Positions 37,314 through 48,882 are shown, counted from the first letter of the stretch. The stretch is DNA of 64,000 nt from Rhizobiales bacterium PAR1 (GCA_002256205.1 NKIW01000007.1:1-64000); one strand, 5' to 3'. A program made the numbers and translations. The notes: generated from the sequence alone by a model not told the origin.

Positions 37314-37943
37314 TTACACGGCCGTTGCTTTTAATCCGCCGCGCTCCTCGATGAAGCGGATGACGGCTTCGATGCCCTCCCCCGTCTTGAGGTTCGTGAA
37401 GGCCACCGGGCGCGCGCCGCGCTGCACCTTGGCATCCGCTGCCATGACGTCGAGATTGGCTCCGACGTAAGGCGCGAGATCAGTTTTGTTGATCACCAGC
37501 AGATCGGAGCGCGTGATGCCCGGCCCGCCCTTGCGGGGGATTTTCTCGCCCTGCGCAACGTCGATGACATAGACGGTGATATCCGCGAGTTCCGGCGAGA
37601 AGGTCGCGGCAAGGTTATCGCCCCCGGATTCGATCAGGATCAACTCCAGCGCCGGGAACTTCTTGCGCATCTCGGCAATGGCATGGAGGTTGATCGAGCA
37701 ATCCTCGCGGATCGCTGTATGCGGGCAGCCCCCGGTCTCGACGCCCATGATCCGCTCCTGCGGCAGGGCCTGAAGGCGGGCAAGGATTTCCGCATCCTCT
37801 TTGGTGTAGATGTCGTTGGTGATGACCGCGAGATCATAAACCTGACGCAACCGGGCGCAGAGCGCGGCGGTCAGCGTGGTTTTCCCTGCGCCGACCGGAC
37901 CGCCGATTCCCACACGCAGCGGGCCGTTGGAAGCTGTGCTCAT
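37314..37943 (-). CDS. ureG: Urease accessory GTPase UreG
   Basis: UreG is the GTPase that drives nickel delivery into apo-urease with UreD, UreF and UreE. The P-loop [11 protein letters not shown] (about residues 14-24), the invariant [15 protein letters not shown] with the nickel-binding Cys-Pro-His, [11 protein letters not shown] and the specificity motif [12 protein letters not shown] are all present. At 209 residues it is a normal SIMIBI GTPase. It is the last gene of the urt-ure run. Confidence 0.97.
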   Translation of the reverse strand: MSTASNGPLRVGIGGPVGAGKTTLTAALCARLRQVYDLAVITNDIYTKEDAEILARLQALPQERIMGVETGGCPHTAIREDCSINLHAIAEMRKKFPALELILIESGGDNLAATFSPELADITVYVIDVAQGEKIPRKGGPGITRSDLLVINKTDLAPYVGANLDVMAADAKVQRGARPVAFTNLKTGEGIEAVIRFIEERGGLKATAV

Positions 37944-37947
37944 CGTC

Positions 37948-38406
37948 TCATCCTACCATCACGAGAAACAGAAAGCCGAAGCCGAGCGCGAGGCAAAGCG
38001 GCGCATAATAGCGCCTGTCCAGCGTCGCGAAGGGCTCCTCGGGAAAGAATTTGCGGAATTCGGGTTGCCAGGCAGCCGCACCGCGCCCAAGAAACACGGC
38101 CATTGCGCCAAGGCCAGCGGTGACGATCATCCACCGCGGCAGAAATGCCGGGATCAGCCCGACGAGCAACAGCGCAAGCAAGCCCAACGCCGCGAGTGCA
38201 AAGGCAACAAGCATGGCGGCAAGCGGCGACGGCATCCGCGTGATGCCCGGCGCGCCGACCACCTTCCGCGCCAGCGACTTCTCATCCTTTGCAGGCCAGA
38301 GACCACCGGTACCCCAATAGAAATGCAGTGCGGCAAGTGCCCAGAGGATCGTTGCCATCGAGAGTGCCAGCACAAGGCCCGGCAGGATGAGCTTGCCGGT
38401 GCTCAT
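37948..38406 (-). CDS. DUF3995 family membrane protein inside the urease operon
   Basis: The 152-residue protein has four predicted helices with short loops and the DUF3995 opening [13 protein letters not shown]. The family has no known function. Its stop is 4 bp before ureG and its start overlaps the ureF stop by four bases, so it is locked into the operon translationally. Membership of a maturation operon invites a role in nickel or urea handling at the membrane, but this is inference from position only. Confidence 0.8.
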   Translation of the reverse strand: MSTGKLILPGLVLALSMATILWALAALHFYWGTGGLWPAKDEKSLARKVVGAPGITRMPSPLAAMLVAFALAALGLLALLLVGLIPAFLPRWMIVTAGLGAMAVFLGRGAAAWQPEFRKFFPEEPFATLDRRYYAPLCLALGFGFLFLVMVG

Positions 38407-39086
38407 GAACGGAAAAGCCGCGTGATCTGCGTTTCATGGCGGATGCTCATGAGATCCGAGCGGAAGGCCATGCCGCCGAGGCTTTCAAGGTTAGCGCCCT
38501 CCGCTTCCGCCGCGATCGTCCGTATCACCGGCAGAAGCGCAGCCAATCGCACCTGCGCCTCGCTCTGTCCGATGACAGCGAGGCGCAACCCTGCGGCGAT
38601 GAGGTTCGAGGCGAAGGCCTGAAGGTAGGCTGTGGTCAGCGGCAGCAACGGCTGTCCATGCACCCTGCCTGCGATGCCGACAGCGACCGGATAGGGCAGC
38701 AGTTCATCGCCAAGGGGCGGAAGGTCGACATCCGGCCAGGCCGTGCGGACAAGTTGGTAGAAGGCCGCGCCTTGCTGCGCGGTTTCAAGCCGCCGCTCGC
38801 GCGAAAGGCCGAGCGCAAGGCCGAATTCGGCGAGTTCGCGCAGACGAGCAAGCTGCACCTCGCCCGAAAGATCCCCGGTGCGTCGCCACGCCTCCCCAAG
38901 GATGATGGCATCGCTCCGGCCGGAGCCGAGGCGCAGGACATCGGCAATCCAGCTCGCGAGGCTTGCGGCATCGCGGATGTCGCCGGTCTCGACGGCTTTC
39001 TCGATGCCATGCGAATATGCGTAACCGCCCACGGGAAAGGCGGGCGAGAACCACTGCTGCCGCTGGAATTCGGCAGTCTCAGCCAT
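38403..39086 (-). CDS. ureF: Urease accessory protein UreF
   Basis: UreF forms the UreD-UreF-UreG complex on apo-urease and gates nickel transfer. The typical start [22 protein letters not shown] and the all-helical body ending [23 protein letters not shown] are clear. With ATG 39086 it has 227 residues and overlaps the end of ureE by eight bases. Longer in-frame starts would read antisense-like His-tail sequence of ureE in another frame. Confidence 0.95.
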   Translation of the reverse strand: MAETAEFQRQQWFSPAFPVGGYAYSHGIEKAVETGDIRDAASLASWIADVLRLGSGRSDAIILGEAWRRTGDLSGEVQLARLRELAEFGLALGLSRERRLETAQQGAAFYQLVRTAWPDVDLPPLGDELLPYPVAVGIAGRVHGQPLLPLTTAYLQAFASNLIAAGLRLAVIGQSEAQVRLAALLPVIRTIAAEAEGANLESLGGMAFRSDLMSIRHETQITRLFRS

Positions 39087-39828
39087 GCTTATGGTCGTGC
39101 CCGCAACCACAGCCCTCGCCGTGCTTGTGCTCGTGATGGGCGTGATCATGCGTGTGCGCGTGGGTATGGTGGTCCAGCGTCGGCGCGGCGGCTGCCGCCT
39201 CGTGACTATGATGTTCGTGGCTGTGTGGCTCGTTCCCCGGGATCGCGCCGTGCGGATGATGATCGTGATCATGGTCATGTGCATGATCGTATTTGTGATG
39301 ATCATGCCCGCAGCCACAGCCGTCATGGTGATGATGGGCATGATCATGCCCATGGTGTTCGTGCCCGTGGTGATCATGGTCATGGTGGGCGTGGCTTGAC
39401 TGGAGGTAAGCCCCGCCTTCCGGGTCAAAGGCCGCCTCGATGGGGCGAACCTTGCCGCCGAGGCCTTCCACCATCGCGTCGATGACGTGATCACGGCGGA
39501 TGCGAAGACGCCCGCCTGCGATCTGGACCGGCAAATGCCGGTTCCCAAGATGCCATGCGAGGCGGAGCAGATGTTCTGCGTTCTCGGCGCGGATTTCGCT
39601 CAAGGGTTCCGGCGCGCCCATGATTTCGACCATGCGACCGTCTTCCAGCTTCACGGCATCGCCGGAGCGCAGCGCAATGGCTTCCGGCAGATCAAGCAGG
39701 AAGGAAAGCCCACCTACCGCTTCCATGGTGATGCGGCGGCGATGGCGATCATCATAATCGAGCACCACGGTGTCGGCGGCGGCGCCATGCCAGTCACCCC
39801 TAGCGATCACTTCGGTTGCGCGCAACAT
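39079..39828 (-). CDS. ureE: Urease accessory nickel metallochaperone UreE with a very long His-rich tail
   Basis: UreE carries nickel to the UreDFG complex. The first ~140 residues are the UreE core: peptide-binding domain, then metal-binding domain with [13 protein letters not shown] (the conserved metal-site His) and [18 protein letters not shown]. The remaining ~105 residues contain about 43 His and two copies of a GCGCGHDH block, with Asp/Glu between; tails of this kind bind several nickel ions, but most are much shorter. AAAGGAAG precedes ATG 39828. The opposite strand of the tail is an open frame of no meaning. Confidence 0.95.
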   Translation of the reverse strand: MLRATEVIARGDWHGAAADTVVLDYDDRHRRRITMEAVGGLSFLLDLPEAIALRSGDAVKLEDGRMVEIMGAPEPLSEIRAENAEHLLRLAWHLGNRHLPVQIAGGRLRIRRDHVIDAMVEGLGGKVRPIEAAFDPEGGAYLQSSHAHHDHDHHGHEHHGHDHAHHHHDGCGCGHDHHKYDHAHDHDHDHHPHGAIPGNEPHSHEHHSHEAAAAAPTLDHHTHAHTHDHAHHEHKHGEGCGCGHDHKHG

Positions 39829-39839
39829 CGGGTCTTCCT

Positions 39840-40697
39840 TTACTTCGATCTGGTTCGCGGCGGACGTGTACCCGGCAGCCAGCGGGAGAGCAGCGCCAGA
39901 AGTGGCAGGACGCTCGCGATCATTCCTACAACAAGCGCGGGCCTGGGTTGAAGGTCGATCATCAAATTCGCCGCGAAAATTCGCTCCGGCGGAATACCGG
40001 TTGCGAGACCATACCACGCCGCTTCGAGCCCTGCTGTGACAATCACGCTCAGAAGCACAAGCCCGATCAGCGGGAGTACGCCCATCTCGAAGCGTCTGCG
40101 CATGACGCGGACGCCGATAAGCGCCAGAAACAGCCCGGTCATCACCGCCGCTTCGGAAACATTGATCTTGGATTGCAGCGCACCGTGCCAGAGGCCGAGC
40201 AGTGTCAGCGGATAGATCAGGAAGTGCAGCCGGTTCCACGCCAGCGCGCTCATGCGGCGGATCATGCCATCGGTCGAGGTCACGCCCAGCGCGGTCATGG
40301 CGATCAGGCTGATCGCGCCGATGGTGAGATAGAAGCGCAGGACAATTTCGGACGCCACCTTGATCAGGTCAAAGCGCTGATCGACGATATAGAGCGAGAA
40401 ATGGATCAGCGTGTAGACCAGCGCCGCGACACCGAGCATCCGGCGGATCAGTACTATCTTGTTCTGCCCGGTGATCAGCCGACAAGGCGTGACCGCAAGC
40501 GTGATCAGCAGAAGGCGCGTCGCCCAGAGCCCGGTTTCATGCAATGCGGCTTCGATGGGCTTCGCGCCGAGCATGCCCGAAGCTAACCGGAATGCAATCC
40601 ATAGCGCCGGCAGGCACACCAGCGCGAGCGTCGCGGCCTTGAGCGGCGAGAACTGGCCTTTTCGATCGTTCCAGAGCTTGAAATCTTCCAACAGCAT
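39840..40697 (-). CDS. MsrQ-like heme-binding membrane protein (ferric reductase-like domain)
   Basis: MsrQ is the quinone-linked b-type cytochrome that feeds electrons to the periplasmic methionine sulfoxide reductase MsrP. This 285-residue protein has about seven helices, the conserved motif [19 protein letters not shown], heme-ligand His candidates in [10 protein letters not shown] and [16 protein letters not shown], and [16 protein letters not shown], all typical of the family. No msrP is present in the window; the gene sits between abm and ureE inside the urease operon, 12 bp from ureE. The N-terminus is taken at ATG 40697. Confidence 0.82.
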   Translation of the reverse strand: MLLEDFKLWNDRKGQFSPLKAATLALVCLPALWIAFRLASGMLGAKPIEAALHETGLWATRLLLITLAVTPCRLITGQNKIVLIRRMLGVAALVYTLIHFSLYIVDQRFDLIKVASEIVLRFYLTIGAISLIAMTALGVTSTDGMIRRMSALAWNRLHFLIYPLTLLGLWHGALQSKINVSEAAVMTGLFLALIGVRVMRRRFEMGVLPLIGLVLLSVIVTAGLEAAWYGLATGIPPERIFAANLMIDLQPRPALVVGMIASVLPLLALLSRWLPGTRPPRTRSK

Positions 40698-40765
40698 CAA
40701 ATCAAATCCGGCTTCACGCTCGCGATACACACCGGCCCGGACGCCACACGCAAATCACGCTTGTG

Positions 40766-41062
40766 TCAGAAGACCTCGACGTTCGCCGGGTGGATGATCT
40801 CGATCCGGCGGCTGATGAGGAACGGCGCCAGCACCTCGCGCCAGGCGGCGAGATGCGGCGTTTTGGAATGCAGCGTCAGCGCCTCGCGCGTCGCCCATTG
40901 CTCAACGAAGACGTAGCGGTTGGGTTCCGAAAGGCTCTGGTTCAGCTCATAGGAGAGGCACCCCTCTTCCTTCAGCGTCTCGGCCCTGCCCGCCGCAAAT
41001 CCGGCTCGGATGGCGGCATCATTCCCCGGCTGAACGACGAGCGTGGCGACGACATAGATCAT
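40766..41062 (-). CDS. Antibiotic biosynthesis monooxygenase (ABM) domain protein
   Basis: This 98-residue ferredoxin-like protein starts MIYVVATLVVQPGNDAAIRA, has the conserved EEGCLSYELNQS and YVFVEQWATREAL, and ends in IHPANVEVF. ABM proteins include cofactor-free quinol monooxygenases and heme-degrading enzymes as well as many of unknown role. GGAG seven bases ahead supports ATG 41062. It lies 37 bp after ureC on the same strand. Pairing with an adjacent heme/quinone membrane protein is suggestive. Confidence 0.85.
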   Translation of the reverse strand: MIYVVATLVVQPGNDAAIRAGFAAGRAETLKEEGCLSYELNQSLSEPNRYVFVEQWATREALTLHSKTPHLAAWREVLAPFLISRRIEIIHPANVEVF

Positions 41063-41099
41063 GGGGACTCCGATGTTCCTTGGCTGATGTGACCCAGCT

Positions 41100-42806
<1,707 letters not shown>

Positions 42807-42807
42807 T

Positions 42808-43113
42808 TCAGAGCTTCCCCATCACTTTGGCTTGAAAACCATAGACTTCCCGGCGTCCAGTCAGAGCCACCAGCGTCACCTCGCGGCTTTGTCCGGGCTC
42901 GAAGCGCACGGCGGTGCCGGCGGGAATATCGAGCCTAAAGCCCCTCGCCTTGTCGCGGTCGAACTTCAGACCGGCGTTGGTTTCGAAGAAATGATAGTGG
43001 CTGCCGACCTGAATCGGGCGGTCGCCCACGTTGGAGACGGCGAGCGTGATCGTCTCACGCCCGAGATTCATCTCGATATCGCCAGGAGCTGTAAAAATCT
43101 CACCGGGTATCAT
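42808..43113 (-). CDS. ureB: Urease subunit beta
   Basis: The small structural beta subunit of the (UreABC)3 enzyme. The 101-residue protein begins [16 protein letters not shown] and has [43 protein letters not shown] and REVYGFQ, all characteristic. The start overlaps the upstream small membrane-protein stop by four bases. AAGGA lies nine bases ahead. Confidence 0.96.
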   Translation of the reverse strand: MIPGEIFTAPGDIEMNLGRETITLAVSNVGDRPIQVGSHYHFFETNAGLKFDRDKARGFRLDIPAGTAVRFEPGQSREVTLVALTGRREVYGFQAKVMGKL

Positions 43114-43331
43114 TTCGCGTTGTCCTTGCGGCCATGCGCGCGCGCCTCGGCGCGTCGTCCCGCGCGGAAGCAGACAATGCCGGTGACCACGGCAATCGCC
43201 GCAAAGACGATGTGATCGGTCTCGAACACATGCTCGACAATTTCCCACATGGTCATGCCCGTATGGTCGCCCTGATGCGCGAAAGCCGGAAAATTGAGAA
43301 GAACAAGCGGGAGAAAAGCAAGCTTTTTCAT
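43110..43331 (-). CDS. Small single-helix His-bearing membrane protein between ureA and ureB
   Basis: The 73-residue product has a signal peptide ([18 protein letters not shown]), a short periplasmic part rich in His and acidic residues ([20 protein letters not shown]), one membrane helix (about 43-62) and a basic cytoplasmic tail. The His cluster directly after the cleavage site could bind nickel. GAAGGG precedes ATG 43331. It lies 17 bp after ureA and overlaps the ureB start. An extra small gene at this position is known in rhizobial urease clusters, without a proven function. Confidence 0.75.
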   Translation of the reverse strand: MKKLAFLPLVLLNFPAFAHQGDHTGMTMWEIVEHVFETDHIVFAAIAVVTGIVCFRAGRRAEARAHGRKDNAK

Positions 43332-43348
43332 ATCGATGCCCTTCATAT

Positions 43349-43651
43349 TTAACGTATCGGGTGATGAACGGTGACGAGTTTCGTGCCATCAGGAAAGGTC
43401 GCCTCGACCTGCACATCATGGATCATCTCTGCAATGCCGGGCATCACCTGTTCCTTGGTGATCACCTTGGCTGCCGCTTCCATCAGGTCCGCGACCGAGC
43501 GGCCATCGCGCGCGCCTTCCATCACGAAATCCGCGATCAGCGCGATGGATTCGGGATGGTTGAGCTTCACGCCGCGATCGAGCCGCTTACGTGCGACGAT
43601 GGCCGCCATGGCGATCAGCAGCTTGTCTTTTTCGCGGGGGGTCAGGTTCAT
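43349..43651 (-). CDS. ureA: Urease subunit gamma
   Basis: Structural gamma subunit of urease, 100 residues. [41 protein letters not shown], and [22 protein letters not shown] are family-diagnostic. It is 25 bp after ureD. Gamma and beta are separate genes here, as in most bacteria. Confidence 0.97.
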   Translation of the reverse strand: MNLTPREKDKLLIAMAAIVARKRLDRGVKLNHPESIALIADFVMEGARDGRSVADLMEAAAKVITKEQVMPGIAEMIHDVQVEATFPDGTKLVTVHHPIR

Positions 43652-43676
43652 GTCCGGTCCATCATGTGTCAGGTGC

Positions 43677-44570
43677 CTAGTTCATGAGCGCGCGCGGCAA
43701 AGGCTGCGCGATGCGACGGGCAAGGTCTTCGGCAAGGCGGATGACATGCCGCCGGAGGGGTGCGGCTTTCTCGCCGGCAAAGCGGATCAGGATCAATCCG
43801 CCAAGATCGGTTGCGCCGCATTCAAGACCGGATTCGTCTGGCAGGAGCGCGCGGATCGCGTCGAGATGCTCTGATGCGTCGGGGTGCGCGAAAAGGAGCG
43901 TCGCCAGCGCGACATGGTTGAAAAGCGAGGCCGGACGCAGGATATCCGCCGCAAAATCATCCGTAAGGCGTGTTTCATCTGCCAGGATCAGCTTGCTGCC
44001 GCGCCGGACACGCCAGCTCTCGGCAAGGCTCCCGCGCCCGAAGCCCTCACCCGAGGCGCGCCGCCCGAAGAAAAGCATTTCGCCGAAAACGGCAGTGGAG
44101 TCCGGGGCAAAATTGAGCGTGAAGCTGCGCTTCACCCGCGCACCATCGTGCAGAATGGTCTCCTGCGGCAACCAGATCCCGGTGGCGCCCGCGCCCAGCG
44201 TCAGCGTGGTCGAAAGCGTCGTCACAGCACCCGCTGAGCGATAAATGCGCTCTGCGGCGGCACTGGACACGGCAATCGAGGCCCCCTCGCCCGCCTGAAC
44301 GTCGATCCCGACGCGGTCCCCGCCCGCGAGGCCGCCAGCGATATTGACGAGGATCGCTTCCGGCGAACGGCCATGGGCACGCGGAAAGCGGAAGCGCATC
44401 GCCCCCTCCTCGCGCCGCTCGGTGAGGCGCGTTGCGCCGGCATGGAAATCGACATGGAGTTTCAGCCGCGCATCAACTCGGACATGCTGCGGCAGATCGA
44501 CCACACCGGCGAAAACATCGGCGGATTCGGCGCCCGACAGTTTTTCAGAGCGCGAGGCGTTGTCGAACAT
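43677..44570 (-). CDS. ureD: Urease accessory protein UreD (UreH)
   Basis: UreD docks on apo-urease and provides the tunnel through which nickel passes from UreG. The 297-residue all-beta protein has [50 protein letters not shown] and [11 protein letters not shown] in order. Its start lies 26 bp inside the 3' end of urtE in another frame, which places urea transport and urease genes in one transcript. Confidence 0.94.
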   Translation of the reverse strand: MFDNASRSEKLSGAESADVFAGVVDLPQHVRVDARLKLHVDFHAGATRLTERREEGAMRFRFPRAHGRSPEAILVNIAGGLAGGDRVGIDVQAGEGASIAVSSAAAERIYRSAGAVTTLSTTLTLGAGATGIWLPQETILHDGARVKRSFTLNFAPDSTAVFGEMLFFGRRASGEGFGRGSLAESWRVRRGSKLILADETRLTDDFAADILRPASLFNHVALATLLFAHPDASEHLDAIRALLPDESGLECGATDLGGLILIRFAGEKAAPLRRHVIRLAEDLARRIAQPLPRALMN

Positions 44571-45240
44571 CGTCCTCTCCCATCCGCGCCCGGTCGCCTG
44601 ACATCACCACCTCGCCACGTTCCATCAGAATGAAGCTGTCGGCAAGTTCGAGAGCGAAATCAAAATACTGTTCCACAAGAACAATCGCCATAGTGCCGAG
44701 TCCAGCGAGATGGGTAATCGCACGACCGATATCCTTGATGATCGAGGGCTGGATACCCTCGGTCGGCTCGTCGAGGATCAGCAGGCGCGGTCGCATCACC
44801 AACGCGCGGCCAATCGCGAGCTGCTGTTGCTGGCCGCCAGAGAGATCGCCGCCGCGCCGCCCGAGCATTGATTTCAACACCGGGAAAAGATCGTAGATCT
44901 CGCCCGGAATGAAGCGCTCGCTGACCTTGAGCGGTGCAAAGCCCGTCTTGAGGTTTTCTTCCACGGTCAGAAGCGGGAAAATCTCGCGACCTTGCGGCAC
45001 GAAACCGATGCCGGCGCGAGCGCGTTCGGAAGGCGCCATCGACGCGATATCCTTGCCATCGAGTGTGATGGTGCCGCGTGTACCCTTCTGCTGGCCTGTA
45101 ATGGCGCGGCAGAGCGAGGTCTTGCCAACGCCGTTGCGGCCGATGACGCAGGTGACCTTGCCGAGTTCGGCAGCGACCGACACCGAGCGCAAGGCCTGCG
45201 CCGCGCCGTAATGAAGGTCGAGGTTTTCAATGTTCAGCAT
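44545..45240 (-). CDS. urtE: Urea ABC transporter ATP-binding protein UrtE
   Basis: One of two cytoplasmic ATPases of the urea importer. Walker A GRNGVGKTSLC, signature DLSGGQQQQLAIGRAL, Walker B RLLILDEP and the continuation TEGIQPSIIKDIG (typical of UrtE rather than LivF) are visible. The 231-residue length is normal. It lies 3 bp after urtD and overlaps ureD. Confidence 0.95.
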   Translation of the reverse strand: MLNIENLDLHYGAAQALRSVSVAAELGKVTCVIGRNGVGKTSLCRAITGQQKGTRGTITLDGKDIASMAPSERARAGIGFVPQGREIFPLLTVEENLKTGFAPLKVSERFIPGEIYDLFPVLKSMLGRRGGDLSGGQQQQLAIGRALVMRPRLLILDEPTEGIQPSIIKDIGRAITHLAGLGTMAIVLVEQYFDFALELADSFILMERGEVVMSGDRARMGEDDVRQRLAL

Positions 45241-45243
45241 GAT

Positions 45244-45996
45244 TCAGCGTCCCAGATACACTTCGATGACGCGGCTGTCCGCGCTCACCGTATCGAGCGG
45301 ACCTTCCGCCAGAACCGACCCCTCGTGCAGCACTGTCACCTTAACGTCGAGTTCGCGCACGAAAGCCATATCGTGCTCGACGACGATGACGGAATGATCC
45401 TTGGCGATCTCTTTGAGAAGATGCGCGGTGGCTTCGGTTTCGGCATCCGTCATGCCGGCGACAGGTTCGTCGACGAGCAGCAATTTCGGATCTTGCGCCA
45501 GGAGCATGCCGATTTCGAGCCATTGCTTCTGGCCGTGGCTGAGGTTGGCAGCGCTGGCATCACGCAGATGTTCGAGCCGGATGGTCGCGAGGATGCGGTT
45601 GATCTTCTCGCGCTCGGCGGCAGCATCGCGCCAGAACAGCGTGGTGAACACGCGGCGGTCGGCTTTGAGCGCTAGGCGGAGGTTATCCTCCACCGTATGC
45701 ATCTCGAACACGGTCGGCTTCTGGAACTTGCGGCCAATACCGAGATTGGCAATCGCGGCCTCGTCGAGCTGAGTGAGATCGACAGTTCCGTCGAAGAGCA
45801 CATCGCCCTCATCGGGCTTTGTCTTGCCGGTTATGATATCCATCATCGTCGTCTTGCCCGCGCCGTTCGGGCCGATAATCGCGCGCATTTCGCCCGGCTT
45901 GATCGTCAGCGAGAGACTGTTGATGGCCTTGAACCCATCAAAGGCGACGCAGACGCCATCGAGGTAGAGGAGGTAATCCGTGACCTTCTGGTTCAT
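45244..45996 (-). CDS. urtD: Urea ABC transporter ATP-binding protein UrtD
   Basis: Second ATPase of the urea importer, LivG-like. Opening DGVCVAFDGFKAINSLSLTI, Walker A GPNGAGKTTMMD, GRKFQKPTVFEMHTVEDNL (UrtD-type), signature NLSHGQKQWLEIGMLL and Walker B LLLVDEPVAGMTDAE are present. 250 residues. The SHGQKQWLEIG variant is specific for this family. Confidence 0.96.
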   Translation of the reverse strand: MNQKVTDYLLYLDGVCVAFDGFKAINSLSLTIKPGEMRAIIGPNGAGKTTMMDIITGKTKPDEGDVLFDGTVDLTQLDEAAIANLGIGRKFQKPTVFEMHTVEDNLRLALKADRRVFTTLFWRDAAAEREKINRILATIRLEHLRDASAANLSHGQKQWLEIGMLLAQDPKLLLVDEPVAGMTDAETEATAHLLKEIAKDHSVIVVEHDMAFVRELDVKVTVLHEGSVLAEGPLDTVSADSRVIEVYLGR

Positions 45997-46001
45997 GGCC
46001 C

Positions 46002-47144
46002 TTACTCCGCCGGGTTCGCTGCTGCGTCGGCGCGCAAGGCGGCCTTCTCGCGGCGCTTGTCACGCCATTCGCCGTAGGTGCCGATCACGCCCTTGGGCAT
46101 ATAGAGCGTCGTCAGCACGAAGAGTGCACCGAGGGCAAAGAGCCAATAGGGGGCCAGCGCGCCAGTGGTGAAGATCGTTTTCGCAAGGTTGACGAGGATC
46201 GCGCCGATCGCTGCGCCGACCAGCGTGCCGCGCCCGCCGACTGCGACCCAGATCACCACTTCAATCGAGTTGCCGGGCTGGAATTCGCTCGGGTTGATGA
46301 TGCCGACCTGCGGCACATAAAGCGCACCGGCAAGCCCTGCCATCATTGCGGAGACGGTGAAGACGAAGAGCTTGTAGCGCTCGACGCGGAAGCCGAGAAA
46401 CCGCGTGCGGCTTTCGGCGTCGCGGATCGCAACCAGCACCTTGCCGGCCTTAGAGGTCACGACGTAGCGCGAGAAGAGATAGGTTCCGGCGAGCGCGAGC
46501 AGCGTCAGGGTGAACAACACAAGGCGCGTCCCCGGCGACTGCACCGAATAGCCCACGATATCCTTGAAATCGGTCAGGCCATTGTTGCCGCCGAACCCCA
46601 TGTCATTGCGGAAAAAGGCGAGCATCAGCGCGTAGGTCAGCGCCTGCGTGATGATCGAGAGATAGACGCCGGTGACGCGGCTGCGAAACGCAAACCAGCC
46701 AAAGATGAAAGCGAGTATACCCGGCGCAAGGAGCACCATCAGCAGCGCAAACGGGAACATGTCGAAGCCGTACCAGAACCACGGCAGTTCCTTCCAGTTC
46801 AGGAATACCATGAAATCCGGGAGAACAGGGTTGCCGTAGACACCGCGCGTGCCGATCTGCCGCATGAGATACATGCCCATGGCGTAGCCGCCGAGCGCGA
46901 AGAACGCGCCATGACCCAGGCTCAGGATGCCGCAATAGCCCCAGACGAGATCGAGCGCGAGCGCGAGGATCGCGTAGGTCAGGTACTTGCCCATCAGGCT
47001 GACGAGCCAGATCGGCACGTGCAGCGGCGAAGAGGCCGGCATGGTGAGATGCAGAACCGGCACTAGCACCAGCGCTGCGAGAATGACGCCGAGGAAAACC
47101 CGGCCGCGACCATCAAGGCGCGAGAGAATGGCTTGCGCGATCAT
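46002..47144 (-). CDS. urtC: Urea ABC transporter permease UrtC
   Basis: LivM-like permease with about ten helices, 380 residues. DLVWGYCGILSLGHGAFFALGGYAMGMYLM is the conserved core, GNPVLPDFMVFLNW is UrtC-specific, and WVAVGGRGTLVGAAIGAI carries the EAA-like loop. The start overlaps the urtB stop by four bases. The C-terminal cytoplasmic tail is basic. Confidence 0.95.
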   Translation of the reverse strand: MIAQAILSRLDGRGRVFLGVILAALVLVPVLHLTMPASSPLHVPIWLVSLMGKYLTYAILALALDLVWGYCGILSLGHGAFFALGGYAMGMYLMRQIGTRGVYGNPVLPDFMVFLNWKELPWFWYGFDMFPFALLMVLLAPGILAFIFGWFAFRSRVTGVYLSIITQALTYALMLAFFRNDMGFGGNNGLTDFKDIVGYSVQSPGTRLVLFTLTLLALAGTYLFSRYVVTSKAGKVLVAIRDAESRTRFLGFRVERYKLFVFTVSAMMAGLAGALYVPQVGIINPSEFQPGNSIEVVIWVAVGGRGTLVGAAIGAILVNLAKTIFTTGALAPYWLFALGALFVLTTLYMPKGVIGTYGEWRDKRREKAALRADAAANPAE

Positions 47145-48790
47145 TGTTCGATAGCCCGGCCCTTGAGCGCGAACAACCCGCGCGGACGCTTCTGGATGAA
47201 GAGGATGATAAAGACGAGGAGCGCGATCTTGCCGAGCACCGCCCCTGCGAAGGGTTCGAGGAACTTGTTGGCGATACCGAGCGAAAGCGCTGCCACTAGC
47301 GTGCCCCAGAGATTGCCGACGCCGCCGAAGACCACGACCATGAAGCTGTCAATGATATAGCCCTGCCCGAGGTTCGGGCTGACGTTATCGATCTGGCTCA
47401 GCGCAACGCCCGCCAGCCCGGCGATACCGGAGCCGAGGCCGAAGGTCAGGGCATCGACCCGCGCCGTGCGGATACCCATCGAGGCGGCCATGCGGCGGTT
47501 CTGCGTCACGGCACGCATCTGGAGGCCCAGCGGCGTGAAGCGCAGCAGCGCCAACACCGAGACGAAGACCGCCAATGCGAAAACCACAATCCAGACGCGG
47601 CCATAGTTGATGTCGAGCAGGCCCAGCTTGAACGAGCCGGCCATGAAGCTCGGTGCGCCGACTTCGCGGTTGGTCGGCCCGAAAAGCGTCCGCACCGCCT
47701 GCTGGAGGATCAGCGAGATGCCCCAGGTCGCCAGCAGCGTTTCGAGCGGGCGGCCATAGAGATGGCGGATCACCAGCCGCTCGATCGCGATGCCCACCAG
47801 TCCTGCGACGATAAACGACAGCGGAATAGCAATCCCGAGCGAATAGTCGAAGAGCGCCGGGTATTTCTGGCGGATCACCTCCTGAATGACGAAGGTGGTG
47901 TAGGCCCCGATCATCACCATCTCACCGTGGGCCATGTTGATGATGCCCATGACGCCGAAGGTGATCGCAAGACCAATCGCCGCGAGCAGCAGAACTGAGC
48001 CGAGGCTGACGCCGTACCAGGTGTTCTGCGCGGTCGACCACAGCGCGAGGCGGTTATTGATTTCGGTCAGTGCGGATTTCGCGGCGTTCTTGACGTTTGC
48101 GCCGGCGCTATCCGGAATGAGATTGAGCGGCGTGAGGGCATCGCGGTCGCCGTTGTCCCTCAGGATCTCGATGGCCGAGAGGCGGTCGATGTCCGATTTT
48201 CCCGGTGCGGTCGCGATGATCGAGGCGAGCGCGAGCTGCTGGATTTCCTTGATCGCCGCAACCTTTTCCACGCGCAGCGCGGCGGAGATGGCTTCTTCGC
48301 TTTCCGGCGCACGGGTCTTGTAGACCGCTTCCGCAGCGGCACGGCGGCGCGCGGGATCGGGCGCTTGCAGCGTCAGGCGACCGACGGCGGTATCGATCGC
48401 ACCGCGCAGACGGTTGTTGGTACGGACCAAGGTGAGATCAGCGGGCTCGAGAGCGAGTTTGCTGCCGTCGAGCGCGTTGAAAACCGCGCCTGATTTGTCC
48501 TTGAAATAGAGCTTCTTGTCGCCACCGACAAATAGGCGGCGGTCGCCGAGCGCTTCGAGCAGGCTGCCGGCCTGCGGCGCACCAGACGCGGAAACGAGAT
48601 CAATCGCCTTGGCGGTATCGGGGAAACTGTCGGCGGCAAAGAGCGAGGTCGCCTCATCGAGCGGACCTGCGGATGCCGGAAAAAACGGGATGATGCAGAG
48701 CATCAGCGCGAAGAGCAGCTTTGCCACCCCTCTCAGGTCCGGGCCGGAGCGGAACGGCGTCCGCGGCGTGAGGAGCCGGAAGGCATGCAT
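47141..48790 (-). CDS. urtB: Urea ABC transporter permease UrtB
   Basis: LivH-like permease with a long N-terminal extracytoplasmic region typical of UrtB: signal-like helix (about residues 20-42), then ~215 residues of HEAT-like helical sequence (TEINNRLALWSTAQNTWYG at its end), then about eight membrane helices with GVMGIINMAHGEMVMIGAY and GRPLETLLATWGISLILQQA. AGGAAC eight bases ahead supports ATG 48790 (549 residues). A hairpin separates it from urtA. Confidence 0.95.
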   Translation of the reverse strand: MHAFRLLTPRTPFRSGPDLRGVAKLLFALMLCIIPFFPASAGPLDEATSLFAADSFPDTAKAIDLVSASGAPQAGSLLEALGDRRLFVGGDKKLYFKDKSGAVFNALDGSKLALEPADLTLVRTNNRLRGAIDTAVGRLTLQAPDPARRRAAAEAVYKTRAPESEEAISAALRVEKVAAIKEIQQLALASIIATAPGKSDIDRLSAIEILRDNGDRDALTPLNLIPDSAGANVKNAAKSALTEINNRLALWSTAQNTWYGVSLGSVLLLAAIGLAITFGVMGIINMAHGEMVMIGAYTTFVIQEVIRQKYPALFDYSLGIAIPLSFIVAGLVGIAIERLVIRHLYGRPLETLLATWGISLILQQAVRTLFGPTNREVGAPSFMAGSFKLGLLDINYGRVWIVVFALAVFVSVLALLRFTPLGLQMRAVTQNRRMAASMGIRTARVDALTFGLGSGIAGLAGVALSQIDNVSPNLGQGYIIDSFMVVVFGGVGNLWGTLVAALSLGIANKFLEPFAGAVLGKIALLVFIILFIQKRPRGLFALKGRAIEQ

Positions 48791-48854
48791 GGTGCTGTTC
48801 CTCGTTGAGCGCTCCACTTGCCGGGAGCTTTTCTGCGCGAGTGGGGTCTAGGGG

Positions 48855-48882
48855 CCCGGCCGAAGGTTCTTCTTCGGCCGGG
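48855..48882 (-). other. Strong hairpin between urtA and urtB
   Basis: An 11-base-pair perfect stem (48855-48865 with 48872-48882) with a six-base loop lies in the urtA-urtB gap. On the operon's strand no T-tract follows, so it looks less like a full terminator than like a 3'-end stabiliser or partial attenuator. Such elements keep binding-protein mRNA in excess over permease mRNA in other transport operons. Confidence 0.6.

Noticed and set aside
39085-39399. Plus-strand open frame predicting a very hydrophobic Met/Val-rich protein
   Set aside because: It is the exact antisense of the His-Asp repeat tail of UreE; CAT/CAC His codons read as ATG/GTG on the other strand. No ribosome site or family similarity.
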